A DNA stretch of 64,000 bases from JAMHWD01 sp035911135 (GCA_035911135.1 JAMHWD010000011.1:71903-135902); one strand, 5' to 3'. Positions 26,434 through 35,656 are shown, numbered from the stretch's first letter. Made by a program: numbers and translations. Notes: generated by a model not told the origin, from the letters alone.

Positions 26434-27222
26434 TCAGTTGGCGGCGCGCGCTGCTTCAACCGCTTCGAGCAAGGCATCCTTGCCGACATAGCCGCGGAAG
26501 ATTTTCTCGCCCACGATAAAGCCGGGCGTACCCTGAATACCGATGGCTTGCGCGATCTGCACGCTGTCATTGATCAGGGCCTGCGTCTCTTCACTGGCGA
26601 TATCGGTCTTGGCTTTTTCAATATCAAGGCCGGCCTTTTTCGCCATATCGGTCAGCGCCGCTTCGTTCTTCTCGCCTTGGAAATTCATCAGCTCGGTGTG
26701 CAGCTCGAAATATTTGCCCTGCTTATGCGCGGCAACGGCCCATTTCGCAGCATCCAGCGAGCTGGGGCCCAGAATCGGCATTTCCATGAAGACGAATTTG
26801 ATTTTCTTGTCCTCTTTGGAAAGAGCCTGAATATCCGGGAAAGCCTTCTTGCAGTAACCGCAATTATAATCAAAGAATTCAACCACGATCACATCGGCAT
26901 CTTTTGCGCCGATGAAGGGGAATTTGTCGCTGGCAAAGACCTGCTCATATTCCTTGATCTTGGTCAGGGCCTGCTGGTCCTGTTCTTTTTGCTGCTTTTC
27001 CTGCAGGGCCTGCATGGCCTCGACAATGACTTCCGGGTTGGACATCAGATAGTCCTTAATCACCCCGCCGATTTCTTCCTTCTGGGCGGCAGAAAACCCG
27101 CCAGCGGCCGGCGCGGCTTCTTCAGCCTTGAGCATCGCAGGCGCGGCAGCAACGGCGCCAATCACCAGACCGGCAATAACGGCTTTTTTAAAAGAAGCGG
27201 CGCGGAACGGAATTTTATACAT
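26434..27222 (-). CDS. DsbA-family thiol-disulfide protein, CGYC active site (Com1/ScsC-like)
   Basis: About 262 residues. After a signal peptide (AVIAGLVIGAVAAAPAMLKA) comes a helical N-terminal region of about 60 residues with a charged Gln/Lys-rich helix, then the thioredoxin domain with FDYNCGYCKKAFPD and the cis-Pro loop IQGTPGFIVGEK. A helical stalk before the domain is seen in oligomeric relatives such as Com1 and ScsC. The start at 27222 has AAGGAG at 10-nt spacing; an ATG at 27231 would crowd that site. Confidence 0.88.
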   Translation of the reverse strand: MYKIPFRAASFKKAVIAGLVIGAVAAAPAMLKAEEAAPAAGGFSAAQKEEIGGVIKDYLMSNPEVIVEAMQALQEKQQKEQDQQALTKIKEYEQVFASDKFPFIGAKDADVIVVEFFDYNCGYCKKAFPDIQALSKEDKKIKFVFMEMPILGPSSLDAAKWAVAAHKQGKYFELHTELMNFQGEKNEAALTDMAKKAGLDIEKAKTDIASEETQALINDSVQIAQAIGIQGTPGFIVGEKIFRGYVGKDALLEAVEAARAAN

Positions 27223-27305
27223 ATCAGTCATTCTCCTTGGGTGTTCGGCCTCTCGGCCTAAATCAGGCATATAATATAGTGCAAAGCGGCAACCCTGCCT
27301 AGGGC

Positions 27306-28658
27306 CTATTCATCCTCCGCCGGGTCGCGCGATTCAATATAGGTCAGAATATCGCGCGCCTTGACGTATTCCCGCGATCCTTGCGGCAATGTCTGCAACG
27401 CGCCTTCGGCCTGTTGCTTGGCGTAATCGAATTTCCGCTGTAGCAGGGCTTCTTCGGCCAGATGCAGCTTGGCAATGTCCTCGCGGCCCTGACGGCCATA
27501 GATCGTGGCCAGCAAGCGGTGCGCGCGCGATGAATTGGGCTCGTCTTTCAAGGCGCGTTCCAGATTATCCCGCGCCTCATCCAGCGAACCGCCCCCTTCC
27601 AGCAGGGCATGGGCATAAGCAATGCGGATCAGCGGCGCTGATGGCTTTAATTCCACCGCCTTGCGGTAAGGCGCAATACCGTCCTTCACACGGCCGAATT
27701 CAACCTGCATCTGGCCCAGCAATTCATAAAAATACGGGTTCTGCGGCTCCGATTCGATCAGGGCCTTGGTCAGATCAATGGCCGTATCCACATTATTCTG
27801 GCGGTATGCGGCAATGGCTCTGGCGTAACGCGCCGGGATCGACTGATCGGAATCGCTGAAGGCCCATGCCACCTGCCCCGGATTAAGGAATGCCAGCAAT
27901 TTGGCTTTCATGCGGATATGCTGCTCGCGCCAGCTATCCGGCCAGCCCTTATTCAGGAACACGGATGACCGGCCGGCATTTTCCACCGCCTCGACGCGGT
28001 TGCTGGTCAAGGGGTGGGTACGGACATATTCGCTTTGCTGGCTGGCGGGCAGTAATTCCTCTGATTCCAGCTTCTGCAGAAAGCTGGCCAGCCCTGCGGG
28101 GTCCATCTCCGCTCTGGCCAGAAAGCTGATCGCGGCCTGATCGGCGGCGGATTCATTGACCCGGCTATGGGTCAGGTAATTGCGCTGGGCGATATTCGTC
28201 GCGCCCGACATGATGGCCGAGGCCGCCGCGCCGTTGCCCGATGCCACCGCCGCGCCGATCCCCAAGACCATCCCTAGAATACTTTCCACCGAAGCCCGTT
28301 CCATCGCCGCGCGGGCGCGGATCAAATGGCCGCCGGTAATATGCCCCAATTCATGGGCAAACACGCCGATCAGCTCGCCGGGGTTATCGGTGCGCTCGAT
28401 CAGGCCGGTATAGATAAAGATATTCGCGCCGCCTGCCACAAAGGCATTGAGTTGCGAGCTTTGCACGATAATGACCTTCACGCTGCCGCGGCTCATATCG
28501 GCGGCGGCCAGAATGGGCTCGGACCACTGGCCGATAATCTCCTCGATCTCGGTATCGCGGATCACGCTGGGGATGCCCTGCGCGCTGGCCGGGCGGATGG
28601 CAGCCGGCGGCATCAGCAATGCCATAATCAGGGCGATTTTTAGAATCTTTCGGATCAT
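27306..28658 (-). CDS. M48-family metalloprotease with TPR repeats (BepA-like)
   Basis: 450 residues. A signal peptide (ILKIALIMALLMPPAAIRPASA) is followed by an M48 zinc protease domain with VFAHELGHITGGH and a downstream Glu region (NESAADQAAI). C-terminal tetratricopeptide repeats run from about residue 280. This is the architecture of BepA/YfgC, which degrades or assists misassembled outer-membrane proteins. The specific substrate here is unknown. It heads the minus-strand row of periplasmic quality-control genes. Confidence 0.9.
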   Translation of the reverse strand: MIRKILKIALIMALLMPPAAIRPASAQGIPSVIRDTEIEEIIGQWSEPILAAADMSRGSVKVIIVQSSQLNAFVAGGANIFIYTGLIERTDNPGELIGVFAHELGHITGGHLIRARAAMERASVESILGMVLGIGAAVASGNGAAASAIMSGATNIAQRNYLTHSRVNESAADQAAISFLARAEMDPAGLASFLQKLESEELLPASQQSEYVRTHPLTSNRVEAVENAGRSSVFLNKGWPDSWREQHIRMKAKLLAFLNPGQVAWAFSDSDQSIPARYARAIAAYRQNNVDTAIDLTKALIESEPQNPYFYELLGQMQVEFGRVKDGIAPYRKAVELKPSAPLIRIAYAHALLEGGGSLDEARDNLERALKDEPNSSRAHRLLATIYGRQGREDIAKLHLAEEALLQRKFDYAKQQAEGALQTLPQGSREYVKARDILTYIESRDPAEDE

Positions 28659-28791
28659 ATCAATCTATATACGCGCGCGGCCTCGCAATTACATGCGAAA
28701 AATGCAAAAATTTTTGCTGGTCTTGACGGATGCGGCATTTTATAGGATTATATTCCTTTATATGACTGGCCAGCAAGGAGGTGTACGTGTC

Positions 28792-28923
28792 ATGAAAAAA
28801 CAGTCAAAACGCGAAAACGAACTGAGTAACTCGAATCATACTTTAAAAACAATGTGTTATTTTCTGATTTCGGAAAATGTACCGGCAAAAAGGGCCGAAA
28901 AACGTGGAAATTATTTACTATAA
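28792..28923 (+). CDS. Possible 43-residue small protein or leader frame
   Basis: An ATG at 28792 follows a near-perfect Shine-Dalgarno, AAGGAGGTGTACGTGTC. The frame encodes a basic 43-residue peptide (MKKQSKRENELSNSNHTLKT…), with no membrane segment. An in-frame ATG at 28762 lies before the ribosome site. The end overlaps the GTG start of the next gene by 20 bp, so it could couple translation of that membrane protein. The AT-rich sequence just upstream (TATAGGATTATATT) could be a promoter. No homologue is recalled. Confidence 0.35.
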   Translation: MKKQSKRENELSNSNHTLKTMCYFLISENVPAKRAEKRGNYLL

Positions 28924-29248
28924 TCTTGATCTGATCTGGCTGCCGATGGTGTTTGTTATCATGCACAAGCATCAGCGCTGGACCGCCTTCGGCTTTCTGG
29001 TGTCCTGCATGCTGGTCATGCGCCTGCAGGTCGAGCTGATGGAGGGCGGCGGGTTTCACCACGGCATCCTGCCCATCATGCAATCCACCGTCTTTGACCG
29101 GGCGGCTGTGATCTATAATATTTTCTACATCGTCTATTTCGTGATGGCCTATTTTTCACGGCTTTCCATGCCTGCCGTTTTTCTGGGCGCGTCAATCTCG
29201 ATCTTTTTTATGGCGTTTTTCGTCTCATCCCTGTTAATGATCCTGTGA
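28904..29248 (+). CDS. Small integral membrane protein, about 114 residues
   Basis: From the GTG at 28904 the protein starts EIIYYNLDLIWLPMVFVIM and shows about four hydrophobic segments, ending FFMAFFVSSLLMIL. No family recognised. The 14-bp gap to rlmE suggests co-transcription. An upstream in-frame ATG at 28877 is possible but would give a charged extension. Confidence 0.7.
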   Translation: MEIIYYNLDLIWLPMVFVIMHKHQRWTAFGFLVSCMLVMRLQVELMEGGGFHHGILPIMQSTVFDRAAVIYNIFYIVYFVMAYFSRLSMPAVFLGASISIFFMAFFVSSLLMIL

Positions 29249-29261
29249 AAAGAGAAACACC

Positions 29262-29927
29262 ATGTCACGCAATAAACCAAAGAAAACCGTCAAAGGCGGA
29301 AAAGTCCGCAAGGCTTCCTCCAAGCGCTGGCTGGACCGCCAGATCAATGACCCTTATGTGCATAAAGCGCAAGCCGAGGGCTATCGCAGCCGCGCGGCCT
29401 TCAAGCTCAAGGAAATCGACGAGAAGCTGAACCTCCTGAAAAAAGGCATGATTGTCGTTGACCTTGGCGCGGCGCCCGGCGGCTGGTGTCAGGTGGCGGC
29501 CGAGAAAGGCTGCAAGAAAATCGTGGCCATTGATCTTCTGGCCATTGATGAAATTCCGGGCGTTGATTTCGTGCAGATGGATTTCATGGATGATGCCGCG
29601 CCCGATAAGCTAAAAGGCATGATCGGCGGGGACGGGCTTGTCGATATCGTCCTTAGCGACATGGCCCCCAACACGATCGGCCACAAACAAACCGATCACC
29701 TGCGTATCATGGCGGTGGTCGAGGCGGCTTATTATTTCGCCTGCGAGATATTAAAACCCGATGGCATTTTCGTGGCCAAGGTTTTTCAGGGCGGGGCGCA
29801 AAATACCCTGCTGGCGGAGATGAAGCGCAGTTTCAAATCCACCAAGCATATCAAGCCGCCTGCCAGCCGCAAGGAAAGCTCGGAGCAGTTTCTGGTCGCC
29901 ACCGGGTTTCGCGGCGGGCAGGAATAA
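29262..29927 (+). CDS. rlmE: 23S rRNA (uridine-2'-O-)-methyltransferase, RrmJ/FtsJ family
   Basis: 221 residues. It methylates U2552 in the ribosomal A-loop using S-adenosylmethionine. The SAM motif is VVDLGAAPGGWCQVAAEKGC. The K-D-K-E tetrad is visible as a Lys in the RAAFKLKEID stretch, the Asp of VLSDMAPNTIGHK, the Lys of FVAKVFQGG and a Glu in RKESSEQFLVATGFR. The N-terminal 30 residues are Lys/Arg-rich, as often seen. The start has AAGAGAAACACC upstream. Confidence 0.96.
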   Translation: MSRNKPKKTVKGGKVRKASSKRWLDRQINDPYVHKAQAEGYRSRAAFKLKEIDEKLNLLKKGMIVVDLGAAPGGWCQVAAEKGCKKIVAIDLLAIDEIPGVDFVQMDFMDDAAPDKLKGMIGGDGLVDIVLSDMAPNTIGHKQTDHLRIMAVVEAAYYFACEILKPDGIFVAKVFQGGAQNTLLAEMKRSFKSTKHIKPPASRKESSEQFLVATGFRGGQE

Positions 29928-29950
29928 GGGCTGGCTGGCTGACTGGCTGA

Positions 29951-30292
29951 TTACTTGTGTTTGACGCGGGTATATTCGTAACCATTGCGATCATAGTAAC
30001 GATAGATAATGACATCGTCATTTTCGTATAATTTCTTACCCAGATAGAGGCGCTTTTTATAGTATCGTTCGCCATCACCGCCCGCGATGATCCCCAAGGC
30101 CCGGCCCACGGACCGGGCGCTGCCGGGTTCTATGGACTCCCGCCTCTCACGCGCCTCGGCGTTACGCTCCTCTTCCCGTGCCTCGCGCCGGCTCAGGCGC
30201 TCTTCCCGGTCGGCATAGGCAGGCGTCACCCCGCCCGCCATAAAGGCGGTCAGCATCAGGGCAAGGACAGCGATGCGGGTTTTTCTGACCAT
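29951..30292 (-). CDS. Small exported basic coiled protein
   Basis: 113 residues from ATG 30292, preceded by GAGGAT. A signal peptide (RIAVLALMLTAFMAGGVTPAYA) is followed by a stretch dominated by Arg and Glu (REERLSRREAREEERNAEAR), probably a single helix. The C-terminus has YYKKRLYLGKKLYENDDVII and RYYDRNGYEYTRVKHK, similar to short periplasmic repeat proteins of unknown function. It runs convergently toward rlmE with a 23-bp gap. Confidence 0.75.
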   Translation of the reverse strand: MVRKTRIAVLALMLTAFMAGGVTPAYADREERLSRREAREEERNAEARERRESIEPGSARSVGRALGIIAGGDGERYYKKRLYLGKKLYENDDVIIYRYYDRNGYEYTRVKHK

Positions 30293-30380
30293 ATCCTCAA
30301 TTATATAGGACCATGGCGGCGATGGTCCAGTTTGCGCCATAATACCGGCGGCAAGGGCGGCAGGCGTAACACGATTTTGC

Positions 30381-30408
30381 TTTACATTTCCGGCAAAACC
30401 GCTATATA
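30381..30408 (+). promoter_or_regulatory. Predicted guaB promoter
   Basis: TTTACA at 30381-30386 and TATATA at 30403-30408, separated by 16 bp, give a good sigma-70-type promoter. A transcription start near 30415 would leave a 5' untranslated region of about 35 nt before the guaB ATG. Confidence 0.5.
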
Positions 30409-30449
30409 TGCCCTGCAAACACCGATGCCCCGTTGAAAGGCCCGTTTGC

Positions 30450-31940
30450 ATGTTCAAGATTGTAAAATCCCCCGTCATTATCCCCGAAGCCCTGACATTT
30501 GATGATGTCCTGCTCATTCCCGGCGCCTCGGAAGTCCAGCCCTCGGAAGTCAGCACATCCACGAGGCTGACCCGCGAGATTACACTGAATATCCCTATTC
30601 TCTCTGCGGCCATGGATACAGTCACCGAAAGCGATATGGCGATTGCACTGGCGCAAAATGGCGGCATGGGCATTTTGCACCGGAACATGGAAATCGAGGA
30701 TCAGGTCCGCCACGTCAAGCGTGTGAAGCGTTTTGAATCCGGCATGGTTGCCGATCCCATCACCATCAGCCCCCATGCAACACTGGCCGAAGCGCTGGAA
30801 CTTATGGAGCGCAACAGCATCAGCGGCATCCCCGTAACCGAAGAAACCGGCAAGCTGGTGGGCATCCTGACCAACCGCGACGTGCGATTTGCCGACAACC
30901 CTGCCCAGCCGGTGCGCGAGCTGATGACATCCGAAAACCTTGTGAAGATCTACAACAAGGTGGATAAGGACGAGGCGCGAAAACTCCTCCACCAGCACCG
31001 CATTGAAAAACTGCTGATCGTGGATAATGCCGAACGCTGCATCGGCCTTGTGACGGTCAAGGATATCGAAAAATCCAAACTCCACCCCAACGCCACCAAA
31101 GACGATCAAGGCCGCCTGCGCGTGGGCGCGGCCGTTGGAACAGGCGACAAGAACGGCGTGGAACGGGCCGAGGCACTGGCAGCGGCTGGCCTTGATGTGG
31201 TGGTTGTCGATACGGCCCATGGCCATTCCCGCGCTGTGCTCGATACGGTTGTCAATATTCGCAAAATTCGCGGCAATAATCTCCAGATCATGGCCGGAAA
31301 TGTCGCCACCGCTGAAGCCGCCGAAGCCCTGATCAAGGCCGGCGCGGATGCGATCAAGGTGGGCATTGGGCCCGGCTCCATCTGCACAACCCGCGTGGTC
31401 GCGGGTGTGGGCGTGCCGCAATTGACCGCCGTCATGAATACGGCCGAATACTGCAAGAAAAAGGGCGTGCCTGTCATTGCCGATGGCGGCATCAAATATT
31501 CCGGCGACTTCGCAAAAGCCATCGCCGCCGGCGCGGATGTCTGCATGATGGGATCCATGTTCGCGGGCACGGACGAAGCACCGGGCGAAGTGATCCTGTA
31601 TCAGGGCAGATCGTATAAATCCTATCGCGGCATGGGCTCAGTCGGCGCTATGGTGAAAGGTTCGGCCGATCGTTATTTTCAGGCGGGCACGACACAATCC
31701 AACAAGCTGGTTCCTGAAGGGATTGAAGGGCGCGTGCCCTACAAAGGCCCGGTGGGCGCGGTTATTCACCAGATGGTCGGCGGTCTTCGTGCTGGTATGG
31801 GCTATACCGGATGCGCTACAATCAACGAGATGAAAGAAAAAGCGCAATTCATCCGCATGACCTCGGCAGGCTTCCGCGAAAGCCACGTCCATGATGTGAC
31901 CATCACCCGCGAAGCCCCGAACTATAAAGCGGAAAGCTAG
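30450..31940 (+). CDS. guaB: IMP dehydrogenase
   Basis: 496 residues from ATG 30450. It oxidises IMP to XMP, the committed step of GMP synthesis. The catalytic loop is GIGPGSICTTRVVAGVGVPQ with the nucleophilic Cys. The N-terminus has FDDVLLIPGASEVQPSEV, and two CBS domains sit at about residues 95-210 (MERNSISGIPVTEETGKLVG). The late motif GMGSVGAMVKGSADRYF is also present. A diguanylate cyclase gene begins 4 bp after its stop; guaA lies 12 kb away on the same strand. Confidence 0.97.
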   Translation: MFKIVKSPVIIPEALTFDDVLLIPGASEVQPSEVSTSTRLTREITLNIPILSAAMDTVTESDMAIALAQNGGMGILHRNMEIEDQVRHVKRVKRFESGMVADPITISPHATLAEALELMERNSISGIPVTEETGKLVGILTNRDVRFADNPAQPVRELMTSENLVKIYNKVDKDEARKLLHQHRIEKLLIVDNAERCIGLVTVKDIEKSKLHPNATKDDQGRLRVGAAVGTGDKNGVERAEALAAAGLDVVVVDTAHGHSRAVLDTVVNIRKIRGNNLQIMAGNVATAEAAEALIKAGADAIKVGIGPGSICTTRVVAGVGVPQLTAVMNTAEYCKKKGVPVIADGGIKYSGDFAKAIAAGADVCMMGSMFAGTDEAPGEVILYQGRSYKSYRGMGSVGAMVKGSADRYFQAGTTQSNKLVPEGIEGRVPYKGPVGAVIHQMVGGLRAGMGYTGCATINEMKEKAQFIRMTSAGFRESHVHDVTITREAPNYKAES

Positions 31941-31944
31941 TCAT

Positions 31945-33144
31945 ATGTCTGAGCAGGAAATACAAGGCGCCAAAGTCCACACCTATCACGAGCCCGGCAA
32001 GATGCTGACGCTGGGTTATGTTTCAGCGCTTTTGTTTATTGCTCTGGTAACTGTGGGCGCGCATTTCATGATCGCCCATATGGCCGCCGAGCAAAAAACC
32101 ATGGCCGAGACGGTTTACACCGCCGGCAAGCAGCGCATGTTATCCCAGCAGATCACGCAGTTTGGATCGCGTTATAACCGTCGCCATGACCCGGCTGAGA
32201 TGGACAAGATGACGCTGGCGCTCCATAAATTCGAGGAAGCGCATAACAAACTCATTCACAACATGCCCAAATGCGTGGCCGCCGAATGCCCGATTGAGGC
32301 GCTGTATTTCGCAGCGCCCAATTTCCTTGACCAGCAGACGCGGGAATTTATCGAGCGCGCCCAATTATACATGACATTCAAATTTGATGATCCTGATCCG
32401 CGCCGCCTTGAGACGCTGGAATATCTGTCCGATCAATCGACAGGGCCTTTGCTGAGCGCGCTGGATGAAGCCATGCAGCTTTATCAGGAAGATGAAATCG
32501 CCAAGGTCGAGATTATTGATAACTGGCAGCGTTATTCGACCTTGCTGGTACTGATTATTCTCGTAGCTGAGGCCTTTTTTATCTTTCGTCCGCTGATCAA
32601 TTATACGCGGCGCTATGCGGAAATCATGACCACGCTGGCCATGCGGGATTCCATGACCAATCTGTATAACCGCCGGGCATTCTTAGAAAAAGGCACGCCT
32701 TTGCTGGTGGGTGAAAACGGCTTATCGCTGCCGGCCTGTGTCGTGATATGCGATATCGACAAATTCAAATCCATCAATGATAAATACGGCCATGATTCAG
32801 GCGATAAGGTTATCAAACATTTCGCCCAGATTATCATGCGGTCCATGCGTGATGATGACCTGATTGCCCGTATCGGCGGCGAGGAATTTGCCATGATCCT
32901 GCCAGGCACTGATTTGAGCAAGGGATTCGTAGCAATTGAGCGGCTGCGAGAGACGGTCATGAACAAGCCCTGCGGCGTGGCCGGCGATGGCGGCGAGCGA
33001 GAGCAGACCATTCATTACACAGCCAGCTTTGGCATCACGGAAGTATCCCTGCCGGAGGCCGATCTCGACAAGATCCTCAAAAAGGCCGATGTGGCCCTTT
33101 ACGAGGCCAAGCAGACCGGGCGCAACAAGGTCGTTTCCAGCTGA
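31945..33144 (+). CDS. Membrane-bound diguanylate cyclase (GGDEF)
   Basis: 399 residues: membrane helix (LGYVSALLFIALVTVGAHFM), a periplasmic helical sensor with AGKQRMLSQQITQ as in PilJ/NarX-type input domains, a second helix near 200, then a GGDEF domain. The signature is RIGGEEFAMILPG (GGEEF, active variant). RDDD five residues before it is the inhibitory product-binding I-site (R-x-x-D). It therefore probably makes c-di-GMP from two GTP with feedback control. It sits 4 bp behind guaB, so a GTP-pathway gene and a GTP-using signalling enzyme share a transcript. Confidence 0.93.
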   Translation: MSEQEIQGAKVHTYHEPGKMLTLGYVSALLFIALVTVGAHFMIAHMAAEQKTMAETVYTAGKQRMLSQQITQFGSRYNRRHDPAEMDKMTLALHKFEEAHNKLIHNMPKCVAAECPIEALYFAAPNFLDQQTREFIERAQLYMTFKFDDPDPRRLETLEYLSDQSTGPLLSALDEAMQLYQEDEIAKVEIIDNWQRYSTLLVLIILVAEAFFIFRPLINYTRRYAEIMTTLAMRDSMTNLYNRRAFLEKGTPLLVGENGLSLPACVVICDIDKFKSINDKYGHDSGDKVIKHFAQIIMRSMRDDDLIARIGGEEFAMILPGTDLSKGFVAIERLRETVMNKPCGVAGDGGEREQTIHYTASFGITEVSLPEADLDKILKKADVALYEAKQTGRNKVVSS

Positions 33145-33174
33145 TCGCCGGGATGTAATACAGAAGGTTTTGCC

Positions 33175-34263
33175 TTACTGAGAATCAGGTTCTGGCGGAA
33201 GGTTCACGCCCTGCACGCCGTATCCGGCCTCGAACCGCGCGGCCATTGTCTCCAGCGCCGCATCAATCATTTTATAAACCTGGTCTTGTGCATCTTCCAC
33301 CGATCCATGTGTCTGGTTGAATGCATCAAAGGCTATCCGCGCCTCAAGAATTTTCGGCCACTTTTCCTGGACCTTAAAGACATTATCGTAGTCCTGGATT
33401 TCCTGCGTAATCCCTTCATACCGCGTTTTTGCCGCTTGCCGCGCCTCATCCAGACGCGTCTGGATATCTGCAGGCAGACGTTCCTTTATAACAGTCTCTC
33501 TGTCAGTATCCCGGTAGCGGGGCGGACAATCCAATGTGTTGATAATGGAGCGCCCAATAATATTAGGCCGCATGCGGCAGGATCTGCGTCGATACGTGGT
33601 GGTGATTTCAGTATCCTGATATTTTTCCATGACGATGGTCGATGGATCAATGCCCAGCAAGGATTGCACATCGCCATTCTGATCTTGTTTTGCTTTTTGC
33701 TGGAGGCTCAGGGCATTTTCCCGGCTGGTGAATTTTTCGATAAAATCAGCCTTCAACTGATCGGCATTATCATATACATCCTGATACCATTTGCCGTATC
33801 CCACCAGCCCGCGCCACTCCATGGCTTGCTCTGCCGCATCATGCAGCGCCTTGGCCTCGCCGAACAGTTCGGGGCTCATAGCGGTCAGCGCTTCCATATC
33901 ACCGAAGGGCCAAAGGACTTTTAATTCTGAGACCTCTTGGGCGGCAATTTCAAAGCCCATCAGGAAATTTCTTTCGACTTCGCGCGTGCCGATGGCCTTA
34001 TAGCCCCCAAGCGCATGCACTTTACCAATGATCTCTTCGTGATAGAGGCGCGTGCTGGTGAAGAAATTTTCCTGCTCGCGCGCTGTCTCACGGATATGCG
34101 TATAGCGCGTGACTTCGTCACTTTTTTCCGTGGCGAAATAATCCTCTGGTTCCTGATTGTTGAAGCTGTGGGTGTGAACAAGCGCGGCGATGCCAAATGC
34201 CGCACTGGCAGATGCCAAAGATTTCCCGGCCAGAATAGCAGCGCGGCGCGGCTGAAATTTCAT
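33175..34263 (-). CDS. Hypothetical protein, 362 residues
   Basis: No family recognised. The N-terminus (RRAAILAGKSLASASAAFGIAALVH) could be a signal or single membrane anchor. The rest is mostly helical and charged, with a basic patch containing two Cys (RRRSCRMRPNIIG and NTLDCPPRYR) about 19 residues apart, which could form a disulfide if exported. It ends QGVNLPPEPDSQ. It is convergent with the diguanylate cyclase gene (30-bp gap). Confidence 0.7.
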   Translation of the reverse strand: MKFQPRRAAILAGKSLASASAAFGIAALVHTHSFNNQEPEDYFATEKSDEVTRYTHIRETAREQENFFTSTRLYHEEIIGKVHALGGYKAIGTREVERNFLMGFEIAAQEVSELKVLWPFGDMEALTAMSPELFGEAKALHDAAEQAMEWRGLVGYGKWYQDVYDNADQLKADFIEKFTSRENALSLQQKAKQDQNGDVQSLLGIDPSTIVMEKYQDTEITTTYRRRSCRMRPNIIGRSIINTLDCPPRYRDTDRETVIKERLPADIQTRLDEARQAAKTRYEGITQEIQDYDNVFKVQEKWPKILEARIAFDAFNQTHGSVEDAQDQVYKMIDAALETMAARFEAGYGVQGVNLPPEPDSQ

Positions 34264-34343
34264 GATTACTCTCCCTGTTATTATTATCAGGGCATAATAG
34301 TCATAACCATAAAGAATGCAAGTTCTGCTGCCTGCTGTGCCCG

Positions 34344-35444
34344 TTAAGCCGCCTTTTGTTTCAAAAACGGATAGTCAGTATAGCCTTCCGCACCGCCTGC
34401 ATAAAATGTTTTGGCATCCGGCGGGTTGAGAGGCGCGTCTTCCTTGTAACGCTCAACCAGATCAGGATTGGCGATAAAGGGCACGCCATAAGCCACGGCA
34501 TCAGCCGCACCATCTTGAATGGCGCTTTCGCCGCCTTCCCTGTCATAGCCGCCATTGACAATCAGATTGCCTTTATAGGCTTTGCGAATAAGGGGCGTGA
34601 TAAATTCACCCGCGCCAGCCAGCATGTGATTTTTGGCCGGCGGTTCCATGACATGCAAAAACGCCAGATCAAATTCATTGAGCATCTCAGCAACATGGGT
34701 AAACAAGGCGGCAGGATTGGAATCGCTCATGTCGTTATAGGGATTGGAAGGCGACAGGCGCAAACCTGTCCGCCCAGCGCCGATGGCCTGTGTAACAGCG
34801 GTGACGATTTCCTTGAGAAACCGGACTCGGTTTTCGATGCTGCCGCCATAAGAATCGGTTCGCTTGTTCGCGCCATCGCGCAGGAACTGGTCAATCAGAT
34901 AACCATTGGCGCCGTGAATCTCGACTCCGTCAAACCCGGCACGAATGGCGCGTTTTGCGGCTTGCGCATAATCGGCAACGATGCCGGGGATTTCAGATTC
35001 CTCAAGCGCGCGCGGCACTGGATAGGGCTTGCCGGATGCTCTGCGGATATTCTCGGTCGCGGCAATCGCGGAAGGGCCAACCGATTTTTCACCGGCCGGG
35101 ATCAGATTTTCATCCACCACGCGCCCCATATGCCAAAGCTGGAGCACAATCTTGCCGCCGCGATCATGGACGGCTTTGGTTGTTTTTTTCCAGCCCTCCT
35201 CCATCGCATCGGTGTAAATGCCCGGCGCCCCCGGCCAGCCATAGCCCTGTTCGGAGATGGCCGTGGCTTCGGAGATAATCAGCCCCGCCGTAGCCCGCTG
35301 GCCGTAATATTCGGCCATCAGGTCATTGGGAATACGGCTGTCCCCGGCCCGGCTACGCGTGAGCGGCGCCATGACCATGCGGTTGGCCAGTGCCAGATCG
35401 CCAAATTTTACGGAGGAAAACAGAGAATCGGAGGATGCATTCAT
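34344..35444 (-). CDS. Old yellow enzyme family NADH:flavin oxidoreductase (NemA-like)
   Basis: 366 residues, typical for FMN-dependent ene-reductases. NRMVMAPLTRSRAGD, IVLQLWHMGRV, the catalytic region GFDGVEIHGANGYLIDQFLR and TDSYGGSIENR all match. Such enzymes reduce electrophilic alkenes, nitro compounds or N-ethylmaleimide. It lies downstream of a TetR-type regulator and a 45-residue gene on the same strand, with operators around the regulator. The set resembles a nemRA-like electrophile-response unit, but the inducer is unknown. Confidence 0.93.
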   Translation of the reverse strand: MNASSDSLFSSVKFGDLALANRMVMAPLTRSRAGDSRIPNDLMAEYYGQRATAGLIISEATAISEQGYGWPGAPGIYTDAMEEGWKKTTKAVHDRGGKIVLQLWHMGRVVDENLIPAGEKSVGPSAIAATENIRRASGKPYPVPRALEESEIPGIVADYAQAAKRAIRAGFDGVEIHGANGYLIDQFLRDGANKRTDSYGGSIENRVRFLKEIVTAVTQAIGAGRTGLRLSPSNPYNDMSDSNPAALFTHVAEMLNEFDLAFLHVMEPPAKNHMLAGAGEFITPLIRKAYKGNLIVNGGYDREGGESAIQDGAADAVAYGVPFIANPDLVERYKEDAPLNPPDAKTFYAGGAEGYTDYPFLKQKAA

Positions 35445-35480
35445 GTTTTGAAGCCTTATCTTATATGTTTGCGTAGGGGA

Positions 35481-35618
35481 TTAATGGTCGAATCTTGAGC
35501 CTGGGATATGAATGGCCTGGGTGGAAATTACCTCATCCAAGAGCCTGTCCATGTCCTGACGGGCATAAAACAAAGCGGCTTGAACATGGGGAATTTTATG
35601 ATAATGGGTGCGTGTCAT
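35481..35618 (-). CDS. Small protein, 45 residues, between tetR and ene-reductase
   Basis: A short frame starting ATG 35618 with AAAGGA upstream and ending in TAA at 35481. It encodes MTRTHYHKIPHVQAALFYAR, continuing with QDMDRLLDEV and ending GSRFDH. It is not hydrophobic. It lies directly downstream of a perfect palindrome, so it is probably the first gene of the regulated transcript. I do not recognise it. Confidence 0.5.
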   Translation of the reverse strand: MTRTHYHKIPHVQAALFYARQDMDRLLDEVISTQAIHIPGSRFDH

Positions 35619-35656
35619 AATTTTTTGTCCTTTTTCGTTATATTTTAGTGTACGTA

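Noticed and set aside
28447..28923. 158-codon plus-strand frame over the M48 protease start
   Set aside because: Its first two thirds are antisense to the protease and its spacer; only the last 43 codons have a ribosome site.
30402..31421. 339-codon open frame opposite guaB
   Set aside because: Antisense to IMP dehydrogenase catalytic domain; no independent start or motif.
34356..35498. 380-codon open frame opposite the old yellow enzyme
   Set aside because: Shadow of a complete conserved gene; it reads through the regulatory side without sense.
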